Shown here: positions 1 to 9,389 of the stretch, in pieces
Position numbering within the stretch: the first letter of the stretch is position 1
Layout: each line of letters opens with the position of its first letter
Assembly (NCBI GenBank): GCA_963753385.1
Contig: CAVWCC010000013.1
Location: forward strand, 1 to 64,000
Length of the DNA: 64,000 bases
Origin: JALZKA01 sp963753385
Lineage (GTDB): Bacteria > Actinomycetota > Thermoleophilia > Solirubrobacterales > 70-9
Reading direction: 5' to 3'
Translations under genes and position numbers: made by a program
Notes under the pieces: generated by a model
Database searches by the model: none
What the model saw: only the letters and a program-made list of their open reading frames with translations
Told to the model about the DNA's origin: nothing

Positions 1-1169
1 TGGCACTCACCGATCCCTCCAAGCGCCTGGGGGCGATCCCGCCGTACAAGTTCGCCGAGTTGCAGAAGCAGGTGGCGGATAAGCGCGCCGCCGGGATCGA
101 CGTGATCAACCTCGGGATCGGCGACCCCGACCACCCGACCTTCCCCCACGTGATCGAGGCCATGCAGGCCGCCGTGGCCGACCCCGGCACCCACACCTAC
201 CCGTCCAACCGGGGGCGTGAGGAGTTCAGGGCAGCCCTGGCCGACTTCTACCGCCGCCGGTTCGAGGTCGAGATCGACCCGGACTCGGAGGTGATTCCGG
301 CGATCGGCGCCAAGGAGTGCATCTACAACGTCTGCTTCACCTTCCTCGACCCGGGCGACATCGCGCTCGTTTCGGATCCCGGCTATCCCGTCTATACCGG
401 GGGGCCGCTGCTCGCCGGCGCGGAGACGGTCCTGCTGCCGCTCGAGCCGGAGCTTGGCTTCGCGCCCGACCTCGACAAGCTCTCGGCCGACGACCTCGCC
501 AGGGCGCGACTGATGTTCATCAACTACCCGAACAACCCGACCGGCGCGATCGCCCCGGAGGGGTTCTTCGAGCGTGTCATCGAGCTGGCGCGCGAGCACG
601 AGATCCTCGTCGTCCACGACAACGCCTACTCGGAGACGACCTACGACGGATACGTCGCCCCGAGCTTCCTCGCCACGCCGGGCGCCAAGGAGGTGGGGGT
701 CGAGACCTTCTCGCTGTCGAAGGGCTTCAACATGACCGGCTGGCGCTGCGCCGCGATCCTCGGAAACGCCGACGCCGTCTCCTCCTACTGGCGGCTGAAG
801 ACGAACGTCGACTCCGGCATGTTCGAGGCGGTGCAGCTTGCCGGCGCGGCCGCGCTCGAGGGCCCGCGCGAGCGGATCAGCGAGATGAACGAGATCTACG
901 CGCGGCGCCGCGACCTCGTGGTCGGCGCCCTGCGCGAGATCGGCGTGGACGTCGAGAAACCCAAGGGCACGATCTACGTGTGGGCGCCGGTGCCGGACGG
1001 TCACACGTCGACGTCGTTCGCGGAGCTCGTCGTGGAGGAGGCGGCCGTGGTGATCTCGCCGGGCTCGATGTACGGGCCGTCGGGCGAGGGCTTCTTCCGG
1101 ATCTCGCTGGCGACACCCGATGAGCGCATCACCGAGGCGGTCGAGCGCATGCGCGAGCACCTGGGCTAG
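1..1169 (+). CDS. dapL: LL-diaminopimelate aminotransferase-type PLP enzyme (5' edge cut)
   Basis: This is a fold-type I PLP aminotransferase that, in the DapL family, makes LL-diaminopimelate from tetrahydrodipicolinate for lysine and cell wall synthesis. The frame is open to the window edge and base 1 looks like the second base of an ATG or GTG, so only about one base is missing; the protein then begins ALTDPSKRLGAIPPYKFAEL and is about 389 residues, the usual length. The PLP lysine lies in SLSKGFNMTGWR (about residue 241), with NYPNNPTG and the DapL-like KTNVDSGMFEAVQ. It could instead be a broader aspartate or 2-aminoadipate aminotransferase; the lysine-degradation genes downstream make that a real alternative. 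Confidence 0.85.
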   Translation, partial: ALTDPSKRLGAIPPYKFAELQKQVADKRAAGIDVINLGIGDPDHPTFPHVIEAMQAAVADPGTHTYPSNRGREEFRAALADFYRRRFEVEIDPDSEVIPAIGAKECIYNVCFTFLDPGDIALVSDPGYPVYTGGPLLAGAETVLLPLEPELGFAPDLDKLSADDLARARLMFINYPNNPTGAIAPEGFFERVIELAREHEILVVHDNAYSETTYDGYVAPSFLATPGAKEVGVETFSLSKGFNMTGWRCAAILGNADAVSSYWRLKTNVDSGMFEAVQLAGAAALEGPRERISEMNEIYARRRDLVVGALREIGVDVEKPKGTIYVWAPVPDGHTSTSFAELVVEEAAVVISPGSMYGPSGEGFFRISLATPDERITEAVERMREHLG

Positions 1170-1243
1170 CCAGCGGGGCGCGCTGGTCGCTTGGCGCCGG
1201 GTCGGCAGTCGGACGCACGCACTGGTAGAAGTCACCCCGAGGC

Positions 1244-2374
1244 ATGGATTCGCCACCCGCCCCCCCTTCCCGGGTCGATCGGATCGCCGTCGTCGGCCTT
1301 GGCAAGGTCGGGCGGCTGATCGCCGACATGCTTGTCGAGCGCCGGTTCGAGGTGTGGGAAGTCGACGCCGACGAGAGCAGGGTGACCGGTGAGCGCGCGT
1401 CGGTCATGGACGTCAGCGATGCTGCTGCGCTCGAGAAAGTGTTCGCGGACGTCGACGCGGTCATCTGCTGCCTGCCTTACTACCTGACCGCCGGGACTGC
1501 CACGGCGGCGCATTCCGCCGGGGCGCATTACCTGGATCTGTCAGAAGACGTCGACGCCTCGCGCACGGTCAGGGAGCTCGCGCGGAGCTCGAACACGGTC
1601 TTCGTGCCGCGCTGCGGTCTCGCTCCAGGGTTCATCTGCATCGCCGGCGGTGCGCTTGCGGCCGGCCTTGAGACCGTCGATCGGATCGAACTGCGCGTTG
1701 GCGCCCTTCCGCGCAGCCCGAACAATGCGCTCGGCTATGCGTGCAACTGGTCTCCTGCCGGAATCGTCAACGAGTATCTGAACGATTGCGAGCAGCTGCG
1801 TGGAGGCGAGCTCGTGACCGTGCCGCCGCTCGAGGACCTGGAGACGATCGTGATCGACGGTTCGCCCTACGAGGCGTTCACCACCTCCGGCGGCCTCGGG
1901 ACGATGTGCCAGACGTTCGCCGGGCGTGTCGACAGCCTCGACTACAAGACGATCCGGTATCCGGGTCACCGTCACCTGATGCGGTTCATGCTGCTGGAGC
2001 TTGGCCTTGGCCGGCAGCGAGAGGATGCCGTGCGGCTCCTCGCCGACGCCTACCCTCCCGTCCGGGACGACGTCGTGATCGTCTATGCGGCGGCCGAGGG
2101 GACCAGCGGGGGACGGCGGTCCCGCGAGGAGTTCGTCCGCGTGTACCGCCCACGAATCATCGCCGGCGCCGAGCGGACCGCCATCGCATGGACGACAGCT
2201 GCCGGGGCGGTGGGGGTGGTCGAGTTGCTCGCCGAGGGCTCGCTGCCGGACTCGGGCCTCGTCTGCCAGGAAGACGTGTCGCTCGACGCGTTCCTGGCCA
2301 CGTCGGCAGGTCAGATGCTGGCGCGCGAGCCTCACGCGGACGTGGGTGACGACGTCCTGCTGCCAGTCGCCTGA
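1244..2374 (+). CDS. Saccharopine dehydrogenase-fold oxidoreductase, lysine 6-dehydrogenase-like
   Basis: A 376-residue Rossmann enzyme of the saccharopine dehydrogenase superfamily. The N-terminal NAD(P) motif is VGLGKVGRLIA (about residues 18-28). The middle carries CGLAPGF, and the C-terminal substrate domain carries TSGGLGT and LDYKTIRYPGH, an arrangement typical of L-lysine 6-dehydrogenase, which converts lysine to 2-aminoadipate semialdehyde/piperideine-6-carboxylate. The opposing operon encodes an ALDH7 dehydrogenase that would oxidise exactly that product, which supports the call. The last 43 bases overlap tail-to-tail with the end of the E1 gene on the other strand. The specific substrate is inferred, not shown. 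Confidence 0.75.
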   Translation: MDSPPAPPSRVDRIAVVGLGKVGRLIADMLVERRFEVWEVDADESRVTGERASVMDVSDAAALEKVFADVDAVICCLPYYLTAGTATAAHSAGAHYLDLSEDVDASRTVRELARSSNTVFVPRCGLAPGFICIAGGALAAGLETVDRIELRVGALPRSPNNALGYACNWSPAGIVNEYLNDCEQLRGGELVTVPPLEDLETIVIDGSPYEAFTTSGGLGTMCQTFAGRVDSLDYKTIRYPGHRHLMRFMLLELGLGRQREDAVRLLADAYPPVRDDVVIVYAAAEGTSGGRRSREEFVRVYRPRIIAGAERTAIAWTTAAGAVGVVELLAEGSLPDSGLVCQEDVSLDAFLATSAGQMLAREPHADVGDDVLLPVA

Positions 2375-4611
2375 CCACCTACGAGCGCACGCGCGGCCGC
2401 CTCGATCTCCGCCTCCTGCAGCAGGACGTGATCAGCGGCTTCCCCCAGCGGAATGAACGAGTCCTGGCTCGTCACCCGCGAGATCTTCCCCTCGAAGCTC
2501 GCGTCTACGAGTGCGCCCACGATGCCCTCGGAGACCCCGCCGCTCCGGCGCGTCTCATCCACGATCAGCACGCGCCCGGTCACCTCGGCCTCTCGGAGGA
2601 CGTCAGCAATCGGCAGTGGCGCGAGCCAGCGCAGGTCCACCACGCGCACATCGATCCCATCGTCGGCGAGTCGCTGCGCGACGCGCAGCGACATGTACGT
2701 GCCGTTCGCGAATGTGACGATCGTCAGGTCGCTGCCGTCGCCGTGTACTCGTGCCGAGCCAATTGGGGCATGAGCGGCCGACCATTCGCTGGGTGGGGCA
2801 TACGGCGCGGCCCAGCCACCGTCATCCGGGCTGAGCAGATCACGGGTGTGGTAGAGCGCGATCGGCTCGAGGAAAACGTACGTCGATCCGTCAGCGGATG
2901 CTGCTGCCAGGCAGGCGCGGAGCATGGCGGCCGCGTCGTCCGGTCGTGCTGGAGACGCCACGATGATCCCGGGTATGTCTCGGAGGACTGCCACGGCGTC
3001 GTCGTTGTGGAAATGGCCGCCGAAGCCCTTCTGGTAGCCGTATCCGGCGATTCGCAACACCATCGGGTTGGCGTATTGCCCATTTGAGAAGAACGGCAAG
3101 GTCGCGGCCTCGCCCCGGAGCTGATCCTCGGCGTTGTGCAGGTAGGCCAGGTACTGGATCTCGGGAACCGGAAGCAGGCCGGAAACGCCGCAACCGAGCG
3201 CGACACCGAGGATCGTCTGTTCGTCGAGAAGCGTGTCGAACACGCGGGTGATGCCGAAACGGCGCTGCAGTCCACGGGTAACGCCGTAGACGCCTCCCTT
3301 TCGGCCGACGTCCTGGCCGAACACCAGTAGCTCCGGCCGGGCCGCGAGTGCATCGGTCAAGGTCGCGTTGATCGACTCGGCCAAGGTCAGCGGGCCTGCT
3401 TCCTCTGGAAGTTTCCCTCCGAACGCGTTCGCCCTCGCGTTTGGGCTCGCCGCCCGGCTCACGTCCGATGCGACCTCTTCCGGCTGTCGTCGAGCGATCG
3501 GCACCATCACCTCTGATGCGCTCGACAGCCGCCGTTGATCGGCTGCGTCGTCCGCCAGGCGCCGGACCTCCGCTGCAACGGCGTCGTACCTGGCGAGCAG
3601 CTCGCTGGGCTCGGCGATCCCGGCCTCCGCGAGCAGGCGCGCGGCGTGGACGAGGGGGTCGCGCTCGAGGTCCTCGCCGATCTCGGCACGGCTGCGATAG
3701 CCGATCTCGGCGTCGGAGCCCGCATGACCGAGGAAGCGAACGCATCGCAAGTGGAAAAACGCCGGGCGGCGCGAGCTGCGCACGTATTCGGCCGCCGTCA
3801 GAGCAGTGTCGTACGCGCCTGCGATGTCCGTCCCCTCGGCGCTGAAATAGCGCAGATGTGGCCGATTCGACCAAGCTTCGTTCACCCAATCGCGAGGCGT
3901 GCGGACGCTGATGCCGAAGCCGTTGTCCTCGCAGCAGAACAGCACCGGCATCCTCAGACCCTGGTGCACGTTGTACTCGGCGGCGTTCAACGCTCCCAGG
4001 GCAGTCGAGTGGTTGAGCGAAGCATCGCCGAATGACGAGACCACGATCGCGTCCGTCGGCCACGCGGGGCTGACTCCGATCCGCTGCGCGCGCTCGATGG
4101 CGAACCCGACCCCCATCGCACGCGGCAGATGAGACGCAATCGTCGAGGTCTGCGGGATCACCGCGAGCGCGTGGTTCCCGAACACCTTGTGTCGCCCGCC
4201 GGAGATCGGCTCATCCGCGGCGGCGACCAGGCCGAGGAGGATGTCCCGCAACGGGGTGGAGCCCGGGACCTGCTGGGCCCGCGCGCAGTAGAACCCGCCC
4301 GATCGGTAATGGAGGAGCGCCGGATCGGTGGGCCTGAGCGCCGCTGCGATCGCTGCGTTTGACTCGTGGCCCGCGGATGCGATGGTGTAGACGCCGGGGC
4401 CCTCCTGGCGCAGATAGCGCGCGGCCAGGTCGAGATTCCTGCTTGCCACCATCGCGTCGAACAACGCGAGGGCCATCCGTCCGGTTAGGCGGGTGCCGTC
4501 GCGGACCGGCTGATCGAGCTCCACGTCGCCGGCCCCATTGCTGATGAGCGCAGCCACCCGCTCGCGGAAGTGGCGCTCGAGCACCTGCTCCTGTGTCTCG
4601 GTCGCCGCCAA
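2332..4611 (-). CDS. Fused 2-oxoacid dehydrogenase E1 (alpha-beta), thiamine diphosphate enzyme
   Basis: A 759-residue protein in which E1 alpha (about residues 40-340) is fused to E1 beta (about 400-745) of the branched-chain/pyruvate 2-oxoacid dehydrogenase type. The ThDP motif appears as GDASLNHS followed by CCEDN. The beta half shows GQDVGRKGGVYGVT and ends with the transketolase C-terminal domain (VVDLRWLAPLP). It decarboxylates a 2-oxoacid and passes the acyl group to an E2 lipoyl protein, which is not in this window. It is the third gene of an operon with a FAD oxidoreductase and an ALDH7 dehydrogenase, so 2-oxoadipate is a plausible substrate (inference). The start is TTG with an AGAGGG-like site upstream. 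Confidence 0.85.
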   Translation of the reverse strand: MAATETQEQVLERHFRERVAALISNGAGDVELDQPVRDGTRLTGRMALALFDAMVASRNLDLAARYLRQEGPGVYTIASAGHESNAAIAAALRPTDPALLHYRSGGFYCARAQQVPGSTPLRDILLGLVAAADEPISGGRHKVFGNHALAVIPQTSTIASHLPRAMGVGFAIERAQRIGVSPAWPTDAIVVSSFGDASLNHSTALGALNAAEYNVHQGLRMPVLFCCEDNGFGISVRTPRDWVNEAWSNRPHLRYFSAEGTDIAGAYDTALTAAEYVRSSRRPAFFHLRCVRFLGHAGSDAEIGYRSRAEIGEDLERDPLVHAARLLAEAGIAEPSELLARYDAVAAEVRRLADDAADQRRLSSASEVMVPIARRQPEEVASDVSRAASPNARANAFGGKLPEEAGPLTLAESINATLTDALAARPELLVFGQDVGRKGGVYGVTRGLQRRFGITRVFDTLLDEQTILGVALGCGVSGLLPVPEIQYLAYLHNAEDQLRGEAATLPFFSNGQYANPMVLRIAGYGYQKGFGGHFHNDDAVAVLRDIPGIIVASPARPDDAAAMLRACLAAASADGSTYVFLEPIALYHTRDLLSPDDGGWAAPYAPPSEWSAAHAPIGSARVHGDGSDLTIVTFANGTYMSLRVAQRLADDGIDVRVVDLRWLAPLPIADVLREAEVTGRVLIVDETRRSGGVSEGIVGALVDASFEGKISRVTSQDSFIPLGEAADHVLLQEAEIEAAARALVGGQATGSRTSSPTSA

Positions 4612-4653
4612 GCCGCCCTCTATTCGCGGGGCGTCAGCAAGAGGGCGCGAACC

Positions 4654-6210
4654 TCACCCAAATTCCACGCCCTGGGCCAGCGGAAGCTCGTCTGAGTAAT
4701 TGACGGTGTTGGTTGCCCGGCGCATGTAGGCGCGCCAGGCATCCGAGCCGGACTCGCGTCCTCCTCCGGTGGACTTCTCACCGCCGAATGCGCCGCCGAT
4801 CTCGGCGCCGGAGGTCCCGATGTTGACGTTGACGATCCCGCAGTCGGAGCCCTCGGAGGAAAGGAAGCGCTCGGCCTCTCGTTGATCGCCGGTGAAGATG
4901 CTGGACGACAGTCCTTGGGGAACGTCGTTGTGGAGCGCGATCGCCTCCTCGAGCTCCCGATAGGTCATCACGTAGAGGATCGGGGCGAACGTCTCGCGAC
5001 GCACCAGCTCCGTCTGGGCGGGCATGCGGACGATCGCGGGCTCGACGTAGTAGGCATCCGGGCAGCCGGCAGCCGGACGCCGCCCGCCGCCGACGATTAG
5101 CTCGCCTCCGTCGGACCGTGCCTCCTCGAGCGCCGCGACCATCCCCTGGTACGACCTCTCGTTGATCAGCGGGCCAACCAACGTGCCGGAGTCACTCGGG
5201 TCGCCGATCGGCAGTCGGCCGAACACGTCGCGCAGCGCGGCAACGAGCTCGTCGGCGACGTCGTCGTGTGCGATCACCCGGCGCAAGGTCGTGCAGCGCT
5301 GGCCGGCGGTTCCCGCTGCGGCGAAGACGATTCCCCGCTGGGCGAGCTCGAGATCGGCCGATGGTGCCACGACCGCCGCGTTGTTCCCGCCGAGCTCGAG
5401 CAACACTCGCCCCATGCGGGCCGCCACGCGTGGCGCGACCTCCGCCCCCATGCGCTCCGAACCAGTGGCGCTGACCAGCGCGACATCGGGGCTGTCAACC
5501 AGCGCCTCGCCCTCGCGAGCGTCAGCGATCACGAGCCGCTGAACATCTGCCGGCGCGCCGCGCTCCGCAGCGGCGCGATCCACCAAGGCCGAGCACGCCA
5601 TCGAGGTGAGAGGGGTCATCGGCGAGGGCTTCCACACGATGGTGTCTCCGCAGACAAAGGCGACCGCGGCGTTCCACGCCCACACCGCCGCCGGGAAGTT
5701 GAACGCGGTGATGACGCCGACCACGCCCAGCGGGTGCCACGTCTCCATCAACCGGTGGCCTGGGCGCTCGGACGGCATCGTGCGCCCATCCAGCTGGCGC
5801 GACAACCCGACCGCGAAGTCGCAGATATCGATGGCCTCCTGCACTTCGCCGAGGGACTCCGAGGTGATCTTCCCGGCCTCGATCGTGACCAGCTCGGCGA
5901 CGTCCGCCTTGTGTTCGCCCAGCAGCTCGCCCAGACGCTTGACGAACGCACCCCGGACCGGCGCCGGTACGCCACGCCACTCACGAAAAGCACGGCCGGT
6001 CGCTGCGATTGCCTCCTCCACCTCCGCCTGGCCTGCGGCGGGGACATCGAACAACGCTTCGCCCGTGATCGGCGAACGCGCGCTCACGGACGGTCCCGTC
6101 CCGGGCGAGGAAAGATCGACCCCGCAGTTCTCGAGGGCCGCCCGGGCTCGCGAACGAAGTTCGTCGGTCGATGAGACGGACAGCTCTTGCTGGGATTGCG
6201 TTGTGGTCAT
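4654..6210 (-). CDS. ALDH7-family aldehyde dehydrogenase (2-aminoadipate semialdehyde dehydrogenase-like)
   Basis: A 518-residue NAD(P)-dependent aldehyde dehydrogenase. The catalytic Cys sits in AGQRCTTLRR, the general-base Glu in LLELGGNNA, and FNFPAAVWAWNAA marks the cofactor loop. The C-terminal block GGGRESGSDAWRAYMRR followed by NTVNYS and LPLAQG is the hallmark of the ALDH7/antiquitin subgroup, which oxidises 2-aminoadipate 6-semialdehyde to 2-aminoadipate in lysine breakdown. A GGAG site lies about 8 bases before the ATG. It sits 42 bases upstream of the E1 gene and 39 bases downstream of the FAD enzyme on the same strand, so cotranscription is likely. Confidence 0.88.
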   Translation of the reverse strand: MTTTQSQQELSVSSTDELRSRARAALENCGVDLSSPGTGPSVSARSPITGEALFDVPAAGQAEVEEAIAATGRAFREWRGVPAPVRGAFVKRLGELLGEHKADVAELVTIEAGKITSESLGEVQEAIDICDFAVGLSRQLDGRTMPSERPGHRLMETWHPLGVVGVITAFNFPAAVWAWNAAVAFVCGDTIVWKPSPMTPLTSMACSALVDRAAAERGAPADVQRLVIADAREGEALVDSPDVALVSATGSERMGAEVAPRVAARMGRVLLELGGNNAAVVAPSADLELAQRGIVFAAAGTAGQRCTTLRRVIAHDDVADELVAALRDVFGRLPIGDPSDSGTLVGPLINERSYQGMVAALEEARSDGGELIVGGGRRPAAGCPDAYYVEPAIVRMPAQTELVRRETFAPILYVMTYRELEEAIALHNDVPQGLSSSIFTGDQREAERFLSSEGSDCGIVNVNIGTSGAEIGGAFGGEKSTGGGRESGSDAWRAYMRRATNTVNYSDELPLAQGVEFG

Positions 6211-6249
6211 TGGGTTGCTCCGTGAGTTCTGGGCGGAAGGTGATGTCGC

Positions 6250-7416
6250 TTATACAACGTTGTACTCGGGGCGAAGGGCGGACGTGTCGAAGCGCTCCAG
6301 ACTCAACGGTCCGATGTCGACAAACGGCGGGCGACGCAAAACCAGGTCGCGGAGGATCTCGCCGACGGCGGGGCCCTGGAGAAATCCGTGTCCGGAGAAC
6401 CCGGTCGCGTAGAGGAAGCGCGAGACGCTCGTCGCCTCCCCGATGATCGCGTTGTGGTCTGGCGTCATCTCGTAGAGCCCGGCCCACGCGCCGCGGATAC
6501 CGGCGTCGGCGATCCGAGGCGCCCGCCGCCGGACCACCTCCATCAGGCCAGGGATCCAGTCGTCGGTTGTCTCGACGCTGAAGCCCGGCTTCTCATGCGA
6601 ATCAGACATCCCCATCAATAGGCCGGGGCCCTCGCGGTGAAAGTAGAAGCTCGACTCGAAGTCAATCGTCATGGGGATCTGGGCGGGGAGCCCGTCCATC
6701 GCCTCGGTGAACAGGATCTGGCGCCGCAACGGCGTGACCGGCAGATCCAAGCCGACCATAGCGCCGCAGCTTCGCGACCAGGCGCCGGCGGCGCAGATCA
6801 CGGTGCTCGTCCGGATCGAGCCGTGGTCAGTGACGACCTCGGTGATCTCGGCGCCGCTGCTGATGTTGATGTCGAGTACCTCGCAGTTGACGCGGATCTC
6901 CGCGCCGTGCGAACGGGCGGCGAACGCGTATCCCTGGACCACGCCCTCGGGGGTTGCATGGCCGTCGCCGGGTGAGAACGCGCCAGCGAGGATGTCGTCC
7001 CCCTGCACCAGTGGGCATAGCTCGCGAGCTTCGCCCGCCGTAAGCATCCGGGAAGCCAGTCCGTATTCGTTCTGAAGCGCGACGCTGCGCTCGAACTTCT
7101 CGACGTCGGGCTCACGGCTGAGGACAAACATGTACCCGACCTGCTTGAGGTCGATCTCCCATCCGGGCCGCCGGCCGAAGTTGCGGAACGCGTCCAGGCT
7201 GCGCTTGGCAATCTCGACGTTCAGCGCGTCAGAGAATTGGGTGCGCACCCCGCCGGCCGCTCGGCACGTGGAGCCGCTCCCGAGTTGCGCCCGTTCGACG
7301 AGCGCGACGTCGACGCCCGCCTCGGCCAGGTGGAAGGCGGCGCTGGTGCCGATCACGCCGCCACCGAGGATGACCACGTCGGCGGAGTCCGGAAGCGGTG
7401 AGACCGAGCGGGGCAT
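6250..7416 (-). CDS. FAD-dependent amino acid/amine oxidoreductase (DAO family, sarcosine oxidase beta-like)
   Basis: A 388-residue flavoprotein of the DAO superfamily. The dinucleotide motif VILGGGVIGTSAAFHLAEAG is at about residues 15-34, followed by GSGSTCRAAGGVR, and the C-terminal FAD-binding segment is YEMTPDHNAIIGE with ATGFSGHGFLQGPAVGE. Family members oxidise sarcosine, D-amino acids, pipecolate or related amines; the substrate here cannot be read from sequence. As first gene of the operon with ALDH7 and E1, a role in lysine or pipecolate catabolism is inferred. The ATG at 7416 was chosen because the Rossmann motif follows closely; an upstream in-frame ATG at 7479 would run into the divergent typA region. 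Confidence 0.82.
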   Translation of the reverse strand: MPRSVSPLPDSADVVILGGGVIGTSAAFHLAEAGVDVALVERAQLGSGSTCRAAGGVRTQFSDALNVEIAKRSLDAFRNFGRRPGWEIDLKQVGYMFVLSREPDVEKFERSVALQNEYGLASRMLTAGEARELCPLVQGDDILAGAFSPGDGHATPEGVVQGYAFAARSHGAEIRVNCEVLDINISSGAEITEVVTDHGSIRTSTVICAAGAWSRSCGAMVGLDLPVTPLRRQILFTEAMDGLPAQIPMTIDFESSFYFHREGPGLLMGMSDSHEKPGFSVETTDDWIPGLMEVVRRRAPRIADAGIRGAWAGLYEMTPDHNAIIGEATSVSRFLYATGFSGHGFLQGPAVGEILRDLVLRRPPFVDIGPLSLERFDTSALRPEYNVV

Positions 7417-7511
7417 TTCCAGGATCGTACGTGGGCGCTGGAACCGCGAACGCCCCAGGGGATGGCGCTCGCCGGTCACCCCCGCTGAGATGCGATCGTG
7501 TCAGCGCGTTC

Positions 7512-9362
7512 GTGCCCGAGCTCCGCAACATCGCGATCATCTCCCACGTCGACCACGGCAAGACCACCCTGGTCGACGCGCTGCTGCGCCAGGCAGGCAC
7601 CTTCGCCGCGCACGAGCAGCTCGTCGAGCGGGTCATGGACTCGGGCGAGCAGGAGCGCGAGCGCGGGATCACGATCCTCGCCAAGAACGCCTCGCTCAAC
7701 GTAGCGCGGGCGGGCGGAGGCGAGGTCAAGATCAACATCGTCGACACCCCCGGCCACGCCGACTTCGGGGGCGAGGTCGAGCGCGGGCTCTCGATGGTCG
7801 ACGGGGTCCTGCTGCTGGTCGACGCCTCGGAGGGCCCGCTGCCGCAGACCCGCTTCGTGCTGCGCAAGGCGCTGGAGCAGCGCCTGCCCCTGATCCTCGT
7901 CGTCAACAAGGTGGACCGGCCCGACGCCCGCGTCGACGAGGTCGTCGACGCCGTCTACCAGCTCTTCCTCGATCTCGACGCCACCGAGAACCAGATCGAG
8001 TTCCCGATCGTCTATGCCTCCGCCCGGGAGGGATGGGCTGCGCTGGAGCCCGACGCTCGCGCCGGCGACCTCTCGCCGCTCTTCGAGACGCTGATCGAGC
8101 GGATCCCAGCGCCGAGCGGCGATCCCGAGGCGCCGCTTCAGGCCCGTGTCACGAACCTCGATGCATCCCCCTACCACGGCCGCTTGGCGGTCTGCCGTGT
8201 GCACGCCGGCACGATCCGCCGTGGGGCGGAGGTCTCCTGGTGCCGGCGCGACTCGAGCGTCCGGCGCGCCCGCATCGCCGAGCTGTTCGTCACCGACGGG
8301 CTCGAGCGGGTCGCGGCCGAGGCCGCCAGTGCCGGCGAGATCGTGGTCGTCGCGGGCATCGAGGAGGTGACGATCGGCGAGACAATCGCGGCGCTCGAGG
8401 AGCCCCAGGCTCTGCCCCTCCTCGCCGTGGACGAGCCCGCACTGGCGATGACGATCGGCGTCAACACCTCGCCCCTCGCCGGCCGATCGGGCCAGCGGCT
8501 CGCCGGCCGCCAGCTCGACGAGCGCCTCCAGCGCGAGCTGGTGGGCAACGTCTCGATCCAGGTCAAGCCCACCGCGGCCGCCGACGCCTGGGAGGTGCAG
8601 GGCCGGGGAGAGCTACAGCTCGCGGTGCTCGTGGAGACGATGCGCCGCGAGGGATTCGAGCTGACGGTGGGCAAGCCGCAAGCAATGACGAGAAAGATCG
8701 ACGGCGCCCTGCACGAGCCCGTGGAGCGCCTCTCCATGGATATCCCCGAGGACTACATGGGGGTCGTCAACCAGCTTCTGGCGCTGCGCAGGGGGCGGAT
8801 GGCGGACATGGTCAACCACGGCACCGGCTGGGTGCGCCTGGAGTATTTGGTCCCGGCCCGTGGCCTGATCGGCCTGCGCAACGAGTTCCTCACCGAGACC
8901 CGCGGCACCGGCATTCTGCACTCCACCTTCGAGCGCTACGAGCCCTGGCATGGCGAAATCACCACCAGGCCCACCGGCTCATTGGTCGCCGACCGCCATG
9001 GCACCACCGCCTCCTTCGCGCTCATGAACCTCCAGCAGCGCGGCCAGCTCTTCGTGGGACCGGGCGAGGAGGTCTACGAGGGCATGGTGATCGGAGAGAA
9101 CGCCCGCGCCGAAGACCTCGACGTGAACCCGACCAAGGAAAAGCAACAGACCAACGTGCGCGCCGCGGGCGCCGACGAGGCCGTGCGCCTCGTGCCCCAC
9201 CACCGCCTGTCACTGGACCAGGCGCTGGAGTTCATCCGCGACGACGAGTGCGTGGAAGTCACTCCGGAGACCGTGCGCCTGCGGAAGGTGGTGCTGCCCG
9301 GTGTGGAGCGGGTGAAGCTGGGGCGGAAGGGGCGGCGCGGGGTTGGGGTGGAGACGAGATGA
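7512..9362 (+). CDS. typA: Ribosome-associated GTPase TypA/BipA
   Basis: A 616-residue translational GTPase related to EF-G that binds ribosomes and aids 50S assembly and stress adaptation. G1 is HVDHGKTTL (about residue 12), G2 is in RERGITI, G3 is DTPGHADFGGEVERG and G4 is NKVDRPDAR. The C-terminal domain shows RLSMDIPEDYMG, the TypA-specific RGLIGLRNEFLTETRGTG and NPTKEKQQTNVRA. The GTG at 7512 gives the standard start just before RNIAIISHVDHGKTT; longer in-frame starts back to 7398 would add about 38 atypical residues and overlap the divergent FAD gene. The gap to that gene is only about 95 bases, so both promoters lie there. Confidence 0.95.
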   Translation: MPELRNIAIISHVDHGKTTLVDALLRQAGTFAAHEQLVERVMDSGEQERERGITILAKNASLNVARAGGGEVKINIVDTPGHADFGGEVERGLSMVDGVLLLVDASEGPLPQTRFVLRKALEQRLPLILVVNKVDRPDARVDEVVDAVYQLFLDLDATENQIEFPIVYASAREGWAALEPDARAGDLSPLFETLIERIPAPSGDPEAPLQARVTNLDASPYHGRLAVCRVHAGTIRRGAEVSWCRRDSSVRRARIAELFVTDGLERVAAEAASAGEIVVVAGIEEVTIGETIAALEEPQALPLLAVDEPALAMTIGVNTSPLAGRSGQRLAGRQLDERLQRELVGNVSIQVKPTAAADAWEVQGRGELQLAVLVETMRREGFELTVGKPQAMTRKIDGALHEPVERLSMDIPEDYMGVVNQLLALRRGRMADMVNHGTGWVRLEYLVPARGLIGLRNEFLTETRGTGILHSTFERYEPWHGEITTRPTGSLVADRHGTTASFALMNLQQRGQLFVGPGEEVYEGMVIGENARAEDLDVNPTKEKQQTNVRAAGADEAVRLVPHHRLSLDQALEFIRDDECVEVTPETVRLRKVVLPGVERVKLGRKGRRGVGVETR

Positions 9363-9389
9363 GTCGCGCGTGCGCGGACACTTCGCAGA

